NCBI GenBank assembly: GCA_900175165.2
Contig: FWWN02000184.1
Span: 99,154 to 163,153, forward strand
Origin: Rhizomucor pusillus
Taxonomy: Eukaryota; Mucoromycota; Mucoromycetes; Mucorales; Lichtheimiaceae
Length of the DNA: 64,000 nucleotides
Direction of reading: 5' to 3'
The notes beneath the pieces were generated by a model. The model was not told the origin of the DNA. It did not search any database and was given only the letters and a program-made list of their open reading frames with translations. The position numbers were made by a program, and so were the translations under genes. Below, piece by piece: positions 14,617 through 25,823 of the stretch (position 1 is the stretch's first letter; the number at the start of each line of letters is the position of its first letter).

Positions 14617-16405
14617 TCAAGTGTCGGCAAATGACCATATCTGTACCGAGAACGTCTCTACGACATCCTGATCATTGGCCATAACGGCCACAATTTTGTC
14701 ACGATCGAACTGCAGCCATCGAATATCCCACGGTGGATCTTGGGCAGGAGAGTGGTACATTGCTGTGTCTATAGAAACCAAGAATTCTGATCCGTGAATC
14801 CGTCGTCGTTGTTGTCTTGATTGTGATACTTCTCCGTAGTAACCATGGAAAGCATCGCTCTTGCTTTTTTCTCGCCTTTCTGAGGATGGCATGTCCCAAA
14901 TCTTGACACCACATCTATCACCGCTCACTAGTCGACCAGCATGTGCGTCAAGAGCCAGGGCACTCACTTTGCAGGTATGGCCATACAATGTACTCGAGAA
15001 GGCTAGTTCTAAACGCTCAGCTGTAGATCGCACATAGTATTGCTTAATTGTATTGTTCGCGTGGGCCGTTATAATATATGGTTCCGAATACGCCAACGCA
15101 GTGATGGGTTCTGTGTGATTAAAAGCTGTGTTGGAATGGTCGTTAAAAAACATGTCGTTTTCGTTGAAAGCTGTAGAATGCCGTGATGAAATGATTTTGT
15201 GGCGAGAAAGGATGAATTCCTTATAGATAATAGGGAAGGTTATTATTGTTACTACCCGATATTGACACAAGGAAAATAACGGACAGCACGGTTTTTACCT
15301 GTATACCGACAGTGTGCATATTTACACCCACCGACATTCCAAAACATACGTTAGCTCTCCAGTAATCGTCGCTTTGGTTCTTAAGTTTGTGAATATCTGT
15401 TACGATCGGACTCCACTGAATTGGGCTAGTCAGCTCGTACACAAGGTGATTGGTTGCTGGATTGCTGTCAAGATCAATGCAGAAGAAAGAAAGGGTCATA
15501 GATGCAGTGCACAAGACGAGCATCGGATATGATATTCCAATGGATACAACACTGCGATTCGAGTTGGATCGTACATTTGGAATATGGATAACGGCTTCTT
15601 CTGCATGCAATTCATTCATCGATGAAACTGAGAGATTCCACAACGAGAATCCACCGTTGCCGTACCCCGCAACTAGGCGAAAGCCGTAAGCTGAGGAGGA
15701 TGATGAGCCTGCATCACCAGGCGCTTCCAGCTTGATACACGTGATTGGATGGTTGTTACTGGTAGGTTGCAATGTTCCACATTTGATGGGCACACGATTA
15801 TCTTTCATCCTCCATATCTCTATCGAAGGAGGAGATGCGTGTGCAATGCATAGTATATCTCGATGGAACTGAGCCAGCGTTGTGTCCAAAAGTCTAGTAT
15901 CCAGATCAAGGTGCGAAATTCGACAATTGCCGGAACGCCAATTGTGGTTGACTTTATACAGTGATTTCCATGTAGATAAGCCGCTTTCGTTGTAGTCTTC
16001 GTCGTCAACCTCGTGTCTTTTTCGTTTTGACGCAATCGCACGGCGTTGTATTCTTGGCTGCTGCAGCCAGGGATTTCGGAATCGATGCAAAAATAATGGT
16101 TTCCATAGCTACAGATGAACGTTGAGCAATTGGGTATCAAGTAAAATAAGCTTCTATCTTACTAGCTCGTCATTTGCGAACCGAAACCAAGTAGAGTTTA
16201 CTCGAGCGCAGCGAGCTAGATCACTTGGTGAGAGGAAGCTGAATATATGCAGCACTAGTTCGTCCGACAAGAGGCATGTCGTAAAATCGATCCTGTCCCT
16301 GGATACCGATCTCAACGAATCTGCTTCCAGTGTTGTAGCTGTGGGCTCTCTAGTACGATCTATACAGTATCTTCTTCGTTTCATTGGCGATACTGCCTTC
16401 GACAT
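14617..16405 (-). CDS. F-box / WD40-repeat protein
   Basis: Three exons (16405-16163, 16108-15299, 15219-14617) encode 551 residues. An F-box lies at about residues 46-80 (LLSDELVLHIFSFLSPSDLA, then WFRFANDELLWKPL across the first junction), the part that binds Skp1 in SCF ubiquitin ligases. The rest shows WD40-type blades, for example ITALAYSEPYIITAHANNTI, GHTCKVSALALDAHAG and SGDRCGVKIWDM, which would recruit substrates. N-terminal blades are more divergent. Exon 3's acceptor (CTATAAG) was chosen because it restores the frame. The substrate is unknown. Confidence 0.82.
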
Positions 16406-17157
16406 TTGCTATCATGCAGAAGTGTAGTAGGAGCGGGTGCAAGAGGGCCACCGAACTCCGATAATCGTTGAAACCGTTTTGGCTTCGGGACAACAGAACG
16501 CTTAAGGAATATAGTTGAGATTTCATGGCTACGATGACCGCCACAAGTTAATACCCGATTTTACGATAATGCGTAGCATCTCTATCGTTCATTCCTTTGC
16601 TTTACTTCTTAAACATGATATAGCAGATACTTTAATAGCGTCTGGGATAGAGCATGAAATTACTCTTACGTAAACTGTTGTCATCATTCAGAGCGTAGGC
16701 CACTGATACCATCCAGAAAAATCTGATTTTTTATTGTATGCATGTCACTATCTCATTGGATATAAACTTACTTTTATCCCTATGCCATGTGTTTGGTCAT
16801 TTAGCCAGCTCTAGACATTTTTGACGATCCTTCGATTCCAGCAAATATATTACGATTTAGCAACAATTGTTAACAATATATTGGTTTCTAGCTACTCCAC
16901 CTGCGATATTGTTGTTAATTGCTAGCTACTGGAGGAGCATGCTATCGATTATTAACTTTTCTGTTGGGGCGCAGTTAATTTCCAAACAACCATCTCTACG
17001 AATCCTGAGTGCGCATTCAGCAATGATGTCGCGTGAGGATAGTCTGGCTAGTTCCGTAGAGGTATCGATCGGTTTACCTTTGCATTTAGAATTGGATACG
17101 TGTTTGTCAAGAGTTTTCTTCAGATAAGCGACCTCCTTTTCAGTGAGCTTCCTGTAG
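16406..17157. other. Intergenic
   Basis: This 750-bp AT-rich region separates the F-box/WD40 gene from the F-box/LRR pseudogene. I see no supported gene or element in it. Confidence 0.4.
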
Positions 17158-18867
17158 TTAGGTGGATGTACAGGCTGATAGCATTAGATATAGACTGGAA
17201 GGCTGGATTCCAAACGAAAAGAGTCTCGTTGGAGACGCGCGCTCGGACGACTGAGTCCGTTGATGAACGCTTAGTTTTGCAACGGTAGCTGTACCTTTTC
17301 CTATTTTTCTTGGTCCACGATGGCATGCTTCCACCGTCACCGACTTAAACCGGTGAAGAGGAACATTTATGAGATATTCCCCATCAATGGTACAATTGAG
17401 TATGGATAGATCTTCCAGGCCGGGAAGAAGGTATAAATGGTGACTCAAAATATCGTTCTCTGTGACTACGTTATCAATAGTGAGCTGTTTTAACGACGGA
17501 TAACCTTGGAATGGTGCTGTTTCCGTTATCGTTGCATGGAGTTCTCCGTTGAATATTATCAACCTTTCCAGGAACGGTAGCTGGGAAAGTACGTCGATTG
17601 GCCCCGGAAGATCTTCTAGTAATTCGCAAGAATAGGTTGCGTCTGTCAAGTTCGGGTTGACCAGAATCGATTGAATTTTCTGATAAGCTGAGGGATCGTC
17701 GAGATCTATGCCATGGTAGAAACAGACTACATAAAACTTTATACGTTTTGATCGTATCTTGTCTACCAACTCCTTGACCAAAGCTGGCAAATCGAGGTCG
17801 AAGTCGTATTTAAGGTCTGTTCCTTCTAATTCAATTTCCATCAGGCTGTCGCTTGAGAAAAAGAGCCGGGCTAAATGCTCGAATAGCCGGAGCTAACTCG
17901 AGTAACTCGTATAGTATGCAGTCTTCTACAATCTCTCAGAATGGCTTGGAACTTTTGCATCATAGATATCTCCCTTTCACGATTAGCGCCCTCGATCCAG
18001 TTTAAATCGTGGATTTCAAGCATCGTCAGGGAGGGATAGCGTCGCAGTATCATTTTTAGGATATGCATGGAGGGCTCCTCTCTTCGTATGTAGACGTCTA
18101 AACTTTGAGAAATAATGATTCGCAAGTGCTCCAAGCTTCGTGAAGGTTAGGTGTCGTCCGCCGATGATCGACAAATTGATAATGACCGTTCTTCTGGAGC
18201 GAATATTGGATCTGTAGATTCATCTATGTAGTAGGGTGGACTGAACGATCCAATGTTGAGTCATCGTAGTCTAGTGCAAAACAGATGGACAATGTTGAGA
18301 TATTCAATCATACTGGCGCTTGTGGCTGCAACAGAGATATCAGCTTGTTCTATTTCATTGCATATTACGTAAGAAAGCTCGAAACGCATTGAGGATTGTG
18401 AACATTGGTAATTGATAACTTCTTGCTAGGCAGCTGTTTAATCAGGAAGCAGAGACTGGCAATTGATGGCATATCTGCCGTAGGCCATATAACATCTGAA
18501 GAATCGGTCTCAGCAGCTGCATGAAACTCCAAGGCGCTGATGTAAGGACACTGCTGAAATAGGTTCGTGTTTGCTGCATCGAAATAAATGATGTTTCAAG
18601 CGCCATAGAGCGCACATCAAAGCCTGTTGCATGCCGAGCAGCAGCACTACTGGTACCGGGACTACAACTAGCTCGCTGACGTATCGTGGATATAAAGTTG
18701 TCGATGGCAAACTCTGAAGACAGAGAAGGATGCCTATACAGAATGCGCTCGAAAATAGGTCTCCAGTTTTGGCAGACAAGTACGCAGTTGTGCAGAAGAT
18801 GTTGTTCCAAGTATTGCGCTATATTGGACACGATCTCTGATGGCAAAGAGACGGCAGAACAGGTCAT
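17158..18867 (-). pseudogene. F-box / leucine-rich-repeat protein pseudogene
   Basis: The 5' part (from ATG 18867) encodes a clear F-box, LPSEIVSNIAQYLEQHLLHN and VCQNWRPIFERIL. LRR-like sequence follows but changes frame. It leaves the first frame near 18570-18580, where FQQCPYISALEF continues in another frame, and moves to a third frame by about 18380. That frame is interrupted by in-frame stops near 18266 and 18150 before RREEPSMHILKMILRRYPSL. A further shift leads to the long last segment, 17841-17158 (LSQLPFLERLIIFNGELHAT, LLPGLEDLSILNCTIDGEYL). Splice sites do not explain these breaks. F-box/LRR genes form large, fast-turnover families in these fungi, so a decayed copy is plausible. Assembly error is the alternative, but several independent lesions make it less likely. 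Confidence 0.7.
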
Positions 18868-21227
18868 CTTTACAGTTGCAGAGATGAAAGAAGGATGAAA
18901 GAAAGAGATATTTTCATTTATTTCTCCTTTCTCGTTTATGCAGCAAAAAATCGACACTGAAACCGTTCAAATGTTCACATTGAGGTCATCTTTTCGGTTT
19001 GACTCTAGTTTCTTCGACAAAATACAGTCAGTATTGTGTAATCTATTGATTTTAAGTCTATTATATGTATTGCTATAGCTCAAATGTCGATGAAATATGC
19101 ATAACATGGCTAGTTTTTACTACGTGTTCCTCCACTGATTTTTGAAAATTCTACGGTGTACTTGGCTGTGCGGAAACTAGCTTCGTTAATTTCCACCCGC
19201 ATGTTCCCTGAAGGAAGTAGAAATAAGAGAGGGTAGAAACGTTAACGGAGTTGCATCCATGCACCATGCATGGCATAAGGAATACTTTACCCGCAATGCA
19301 TTCATATGTCAAATGGTGATATTTGTAATGTTAGGAGATTTCTCGTTTTAGAGAGCAGCACGAACTACATACAGTAGAGCAGAATACGCATCGAATATCT
19401 TTACAAGAGAAGTTGAAGTATACCTACCAAATCTTAAAGTTCCCTGAATATGAGGGAAGTGGTAAATGGGATCTTACGATACGGCTTCAAAGGCTTCCAG
19501 ATTCACTACGCATGCGCGACCAAGCAAAGTAGAGTTCTATTAACGAGTATTGGAGTGTCTTTCACGTCAACATCAATGACACTTACATCTTGTTGGTTTT
19601 CATTTGTAATCCATGACTAGTATAAGTAAAACTCGTCAAGCCTTTCTACTTCCCTCTGAGTCGGTTCCTAAGAAAATAAGGTGAAAATGCAGAGATGTTG
19701 AAATAAATAAGGGAGAAATTAACGGCGATCTACTGTAATCAGGAAGAGCACGTCATTGTATCCAAGACCGATGCCAATATTCTTCAAAGGCTGCACCAAG
19801 ATTTACGTTAGGTACCTTTAGCAGACAAGTAATACAATTAGAATGATGAAACAAGTTATCCTAAAAGGTTTGAGAGGAAATGGGTCTTTTGGGTTGGATG
19901 TCCCATGCAAACTCCATCCTGTCTTATCTCGCGATTCCCTTTTACAGGCACCTCAAAGTTCACAGAGTCTGCTGTACAATTACCAAATATGTCACTGATG
20001 CTCCGTCATCTGGATTCTGTGCTTTGTGTATCATCGCTCTAAGTTCTTCCGAAGCAATATTATGTATCATCCATCTGCCCAACATCACTATCCTATCTTT
20101 TGTGCTAGAAAAAACTATTATATAATGCAACTTGTGTTGCTATGCAAAATAAAGGATGTCTGTTGCCCACAATACCGCTAGGTCTTCATCATGCATAATG
20201 GTTTGTAGTGACAGGCTGTAGACATTGGCACAGGAACAACTGACGCTGGTAAGGAAGAACCATACAGTTTCTGTTGGCTAGAGCGGAATTCGATTCTGAA
20301 TGTCTGGATGAGTTCGTACAGACAACAAAGCACGACATTCATAACACCGAGTAAATAGAGCGCAAACATGCATTGAAAGAGAGGTGTATATTAGCGTGGA
20401 AAAGATGCATGCTTTTATGTAAAAAGCACACTTGGCTTCATCTGGTTCCATTGCATAATATCGAGAGCTTATTACTTTGCAAGAAATATACAGAGTTCAA
20501 TGCTTTTGCCTTCAATTACAACAGATGCCTTACAGAAATAAGGAGAAAAAATCTTGATCGAGGAATAACGAGCATGATTTCCCAAGTTACATGGATACTT
20601 TAATATGATCGATTCCTTTTGCTACTCGCCTCCATTAATTGATGTTGAACACACTCTAAAATCCAGAATTTATGAAGACGTTCCATTCTTGAGCCTTTAC
20701 TTTGCAGTTGGTATGGATAGCTAGAACAATCCTCAGTATCTTGTTTATCCTCATGTATCAGAAGTGAGTTAATTGCATCTGGCATCTCATTTTCGATATT
20801 ACTTGTGCCATTGCAACAATTCACGTGCCTGTATTCTCAATATGCTATCATCGTCACTGCGCAGCAGCGTGTCCCTGCGACGGTGGAACCAACGAGGTCG
20901 TAGTCGTAGTTAGATATGCGATTACTTACGGATCAATTGAAAGCGTTGGCAAAGCTCAAGTTCAAGAGGATAGTTCGGCAGCGGTGACAAATTTAATGAA
21001 GAATTTCGTTGCGACGTTTATTTTCGTGAGCTAGTTGACACAATCGATCAACAGGAATTCCGGGAGAGGCCAATGTACTCTGCAGAGGAAACTGTAGAAA
21101 AAAGAATAAAGCGGAGCACAAGTCATGAAACTTATCTATAAAAGCAAGCCGGTTTTCGGCAAGATGTGGGATTTTCCTTGCAAAAGGCTCCCCCCACCAC
21201 CACTCCTTTGATAGAAAAGAAGAAAGC
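18868..21227. other. Gene-poor region with short exon-like segments
   Basis: No gene can be assembled with confidence over 2.4 kb. On the minus strand at 19190-19800 several short open segments have splice-like borders: GIGLGYNDVLFLIT (about 19740-19800), EVERLDEFYLY and WITNENQQD separated by an in-frame TAG (about 19590-19680), and LLGRACVVNLEAFEAV (about 19480-19545). They could be a degraded gene. The rest is AT-rich without motifs. The right end holds the promoter of the GPI-protein gene. Confidence 0.3.
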
Positions 21228-22197
21228 ATGAAGGCAATCTTTCTGCTCGTGACCCTCTGCGTCGTGGCAATCTTTGCCCAGAGTAACCCATTCTATGTCA
21301 CCTCGCCTACACGTGGCACTACCTTCAAAGCCGGCCAAACGTAAGTAGTAGTACGTTGTCAGATGGGTAAAAGATAAATGTTTGACTTTTTTCTGTAGCG
21401 CGACTCTGAGTAAATAGCGGACATGTTGAATTTCAACACATCTCATTTAACTCATCCAATCACCTTGTACATAGAATGGTTGAACGGTGAAGACCAAAAA
21501 GTCACCGTTACTGTTATTGAAGGTAGCGACTCCGCCTCAATGCAGCCCACCGAGTACTCTTTCACTGTTGATGGTTCCAAGGGTTCTGCCACATGGAAGG
21601 TAAAAACCAGTTAAATGAAAGCAGGAACTCAGAATCCCCATTTGGTGTAACGCTTGCGTCTCCATTTTCCATTACACAAAATTATAGGTTCCTTCCTCCC
21701 TCGACCCCAAAGGCAACTATGCATTCCGATTCGACTACGAAGACAAGGATGGAAAGACGTAAGATCGCAAAAAGAAAGCAGAAAACCAGCAGAAATCATG
21801 CTAACCCCGTTTTTGCAGTGCCCATGCTTACTCTGATCCTTTCGCTGTCTCCGGCGGCTCTTCTGAAGAGTCCTCTTCCTCTTCCTCTTCCTCTTCCTCT
21901 GCCTCTTCGTCTTCTACCAGACCCACCACTGCGGCTTCCAGCTCCTCGTCTGTCGTGACCACTGCCAGATCCTCCTCTGCTCCCGCTTCTTCTTCCTCTT
22001 CCGTCGCCAAAAGCAGCAGCAGCAGCCCCGCTCCCTCCAGCTCTGCTGCTGCTTCCTCCAGCAACGGCCTTCCTTCAAGCCAAGCTGCCACTGCTACCGC
22101 TGAGTCTGACAAGCTTGAAGGTGTCGCTGCAGGCCTCAAGATGGCCTCGATGGCTCTCGCAGTTCCTGCCATCATTGCTGCTGTCTTTGCCGCTTAA
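21228..22197 (+). CDS. Kre9/KNH-like Ser-rich GPI-anchored cell-wall protein
   Basis: Five exons (21228-21340, 21399-21409, 21475-21599, 21688-21758, 21819-22197) encode 232 residues. A signal peptide (MKAIFLLVTLCVVAIFAQS) is followed by one Ig-like Kre9/KNH N-terminal domain: NPFYVTSPTRGTTFKAGQTA, then TLKWLNGEDQKV and SYNY-type positions replaced by GNYAFRFDYED. A long Ser/Thr/Ala stretch (about 110-205) is the likely O-mannosylated stalk, and the hydrophobic tail ending AIIAAVFAA is a GPI-attachment signal. The family sits at the plasma membrane or wall and affects glucan assembly. Exon 2 is an 11-nt microexon. A long antisense open frame over the Ser stretch is a composition artefact. Confidence 0.88.
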
Positions 22198-22334
22198 TCG
22201 TCAAATATAATAATAATACAATAAACTGCATTCTGCATGCATTAAATGGTAGTCTTTTCGATGTGCTGCGTTGATATATCTACAGTAATAGTATTATTGT
22301 CGAACAAGTATGTGGAATGTAGGAGGCAAGATAT

Positions 22335-23102
22335 TTAGATGAGATCATCGTTTTTGAAGAGCATCATATATTGGTAGCCTGTGTGCGCGGTTGTGAACTC
22401 GTAATTGCTTAATCCAACAGTCTCGTAATCGTACTCGTACTGACAAGAGATCTGTGCTGTATTTGGTACGAGAGCTTCTACAAATTCGCGGAGAAGATCG
22501 GTAGCCATGTTGGGTGCAGAGCAAGGTCGATACGTGACCTATATTGCTACATGGTCAATATATGACGCACAGCTGCATGTGTTGCAAGGTTTATACGCAC
22601 CTCCAACAATAATCCTTTGTAACTTGATCCAAGAAGAATATTGGCAACACGTAGACTAAAGTCGCCAATCTCATAGCTCGTTCCCTCGAGATTCACACTT
22701 TGTCTCAATTGCCACAGGTTTTTTAATCGATTTACAATAAGCTCGAGCTCCTTCTCGGCTTCTACGACGACGCTGCCTTCCACCATGCAATATGATTGCC
22801 CGGGCTGTTGAGCAAGTGATACTTGGTACATGGATTTGATTTCTTTAGAGGAAGGTTGCGTCTGAATAGGTATCTGGAGCTGCGACTGCCGCTTGATGGC
22901 ATGGCTGGTGTCTCGGTATACTTTGAAGCCGCACGACCAAGGGCCCGTGTTCTTGCCATGTAACGACTTTGTCACTTGTTCCGCAATGAGCGTGAAATCA
23001 CGCATACCAGTTGCATTCTTCCATCGCACAAGGCTAATCTCCAATCAGAACAGGAAACGTAAACGCGGTCTACAATAGTTGCTCTACGTACCATGTCACC
23101 AT
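22335..23102 (-). CDS. MED20: Mediator complex subunit 20
   Basis: Three exons (23102-23092, 23033-22601, 22538-22335) encode 215 residues of the Mediator head subunit Med20 (yeast Srb2), which works with Med18 and Med8 to connect activators to RNA polymerase II. Key stretches are LVRWKNATGM near the N-terminus, VVVEAEKELELIVNRLKNLW, SYEIGDFSLRVANILLGSSY and the C-terminal SNYEFTTAHTGYQYMMLF. The start MVTCLVRW comes from an 11-nt first exon ending before a GTACGT donor; the junction restores the family N-terminus. The start codon lies about 100 bp from the divergent PUS7 gene, so the two probably share a promoter. Confidence 0.87.
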
Positions 23103-23207
23103 TCCTGCAACGTGGAAGAGAGTACTCAGCGCGGCGGAACAAATCCCCCTCAGGGACCAACGGAGTCAGTTCGTCAGGTAAGTGGCTTTGAAATTTAGAC
23201 AATTTGC

Positions 23208-25823
23208 ATGAATCGCACCGAACGCAGGGCAATAAAGTATCAAAGAATGGGCGCCGTCAGCTCTACATTGCGCAAGCGGTCCGCAAGTATCTTTGAAGAA
23301 AGCTCTGAGGCAAAACGGGCTCGACTCGATACGTCTTCGCCTTCTTTGCAAGATGTCGCCAGAACCGAGATGGACGCTGGCATCACAGCGTTTGCCAATC
23401 CGCATTTGGCCGGTTTCCGTGGTATCATCAAGAACAGGTACAGCATTCGTCGTCTGTGTGGTAAAGACACATTGCCTAATTTGTGGGACAGATACGACGA
23501 CTTTTTAGTGAATGAGGTAGATTTGGATGGAAAAGTTATACGCTTGACATCCTTGAACGCCGATAGCATTACAAAAAAGGTTAGGAATTGTTGTTAATTC
23601 CTGCTGTGAACCTGTATGTAATATTTGCTTTATGCAGGACAAGACTCTGTCGCTGAATGCAGAGGAATTTGATGCTCGGATCACGGAGCTTTTCGGTGCT
23701 GACAATGCTAGCAAAGTTCGCGCTTTACTCGAGTCAGGATCTCAAAACAAGGAACTGCAAGTCGAAATTGATGTATGGGATATACCAACTACATTCATGT
23801 CGAAATATTAAATTGCTCGATAGACTACAAGGGAGCAGCGTGCGAAATTCTACAATCTGCTTGATGAGCATGTAGAAGAAAAGCCAGTGGTGCTTATCAA
23901 AGACGGAAAAATGACCTTACGATGGGCAAGGGACGATGAAGAGTTAGCGCGGGAATCCCCACCAAATTGGCAAAAACTGGGAGGAGAATATTTACAGTTC
24001 CATGCTCTGAATTACGGCATTGATACCATGCAGATTACGCGCCTTATTTCGAAATATACAAAGTAAGTATAGAAAAGCGACGTTGGATGCCTTGACAAGT
24101 GCCTGACATTATGGTGTAGATATAAAGCTTCTGATATATGCTTTGCGGGAAACAAGGATGCCCGTGCTGTTACAGTGCAAGCCCTAACCATCCATAAAGG
24201 ACGCTACAAAAGATTGCTGGCTGCCCAGGAACAACTGAAACAGCACAACATATACCTTGGTGATTTTGAGTAAGAGCCTCGTTGTTATTTCCCAATTATT
24301 GCACAGCAAGCTGATCCAGTTTGACATTGTAGATACGTCTCTAGCGGCTTGAAGTTAGGTGATCTTGGAGGAAACCGATTTTCTATCGTGCTCCGGTAAA
24401 ATACATATCGAAATCCGTACAGTAATTCGCTTGATTTACTAACGCTCGTATTCATCAGCGATGTACAGGGCACCAGCGAAGAGGAGATTAGTAAATCGGT
24501 CCAAAGTCTAAAGGACAATGGATTCATCAATTATTTTGGAATGCAACGTTTCGGAACGGGCACTATCATGTCGCATGAAGTCGGTCGTGCGATCCTCAAA
24601 AGGGATTACCAAGAAGCAGTAAATCTTATTCTCAAACCACGCCCAGGAGGTAACTTGGTGTTACCTTGCATAAGACTGTAGCCATTAAAGTTTGGGAACG
24701 ACGATTTAGATCGAGTCGATTACGCTGCAGCGCGCCAATATTATGAAAACACAAAGGACGCTGCAGGCGCATACTCAAAGTTCCCTCCAAATGCGGCGGC
24801 AGAGAGAAGCGCAATGAAGACGTACGAGCGATCACCTGACAACCACGCAAGAGTCATTGCCAACGTAAGTTTGTTGTTTGTTTACAAAAGCATAGCGGTT
24901 GTATTCATACCATGTGGATAGTTGCCCATGTCTTTGAAGACCATGTATCTGCATGCATATCAATCATACATATGGAACAGGGTTGTTTCAGAAAGAATCA
25001 AACGCTTCGGGTGCAAGAAACCGTTGGTGGGTGATCTAGTACTCCTTAAAGATGTCCCTGATCCCGCTGCAGAACCGGTCGAACTTAACAATGCAGGTCG
25101 GAGGAATCCTTTCCAGGCAAGTTTTATATTTAGCAAAAAAGATCCGGTGTCTAATGCAGCTGGTCTATATCTACAGCGCAAAAAGGTCAAGATCTTGACG
25201 CAAAAGGATATTGATAGCGGCGAACATACCATCAACGATGTCGTCTATCCCCTGCCAGGATACAGCATAGACTATCCCCAAAACGAGATTGGTGAGCTAT
25301 ACCAACAATTGTTAGGTAAACCTGAAGCACACAAAGCCAAGGAAATACGGAAGCTGTTCTTTTAACACTCTGCACGTAGATCAAGATAACATTAAGATTA
25401 CCAAAAAGGGCCAAGATATGAAGTTAGTCCTCCAAGGTGTATTTATTAAAAAAAATCTAGAATTCTAACTGGCTTTGGACACAGGAAACTGCGGGGAGAT
25501 TATAGGTTGATGCTGGCAGTCCCAAAGGACGTTTCATGGTCTTTTATCAGATACGATGATCCAAATGTAAGGTTATTCAACACGGACTTGGACTATATAA
25601 ACGGCGAACCAGAGCCTTCAGACACTCCAGGTAACGAGCAAGATAAAATTTCAAATCTAGATGATCGACTGAATATCCTCTCCGTTTTGCTGTAGGTGGC
25701 AAACATCTAGCACTGCGAGTGCAATTCACGTTGGGGTCCAGTCAATATGCTACAATGGCATTGAGGGAGATAATGCGTCAGGGCACTTCATCTGCAGAGC
25801 AAGCCAAGTTAGTGCATGCCTAG
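23208..25823 (+). CDS. PUS7: tRNA pseudouridine synthase PUS7 (TruD family)
   Basis: About eleven exons encode the TruD-family pseudouridine synthase that modifies U13/U35 of tRNAs and some other RNAs. Exons: 23208-23579, 23638-23772, 23824-24062, 24120-24269, 24333-24395, 24459 to about 24649-24657, about 24686-24864, 24922-25315, 25380-25422, 25485-25630 and 25696-25823. The catalytic motif is CFAGNKDARAVT, with the Asp in NKD. Other conserved blocks are FINYFGMQRFGTG, EVGRAILKRDYQEAVNLILK, MYLHAYQSYIWN and ALRVQFTLGSSQYATMALRE. The junction near 24650-24690 does not close in frame with a normal intron (see findings). The start could be 23208 or the downstream Met near 23247. Confidence 0.9.

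Noticed and set aside
20600..20824. Minus-strand 74-codon frame
   Set aside because: Acidic and cysteine-containing but without splice partners or recognisable motifs; likely chance.
21828..22175. Glu/Ala-rich minus-strand frame of 115 codons
   Set aside because: Antisense of the Ser-rich repeat of the GPI-anchored protein; low-complexity artefact.
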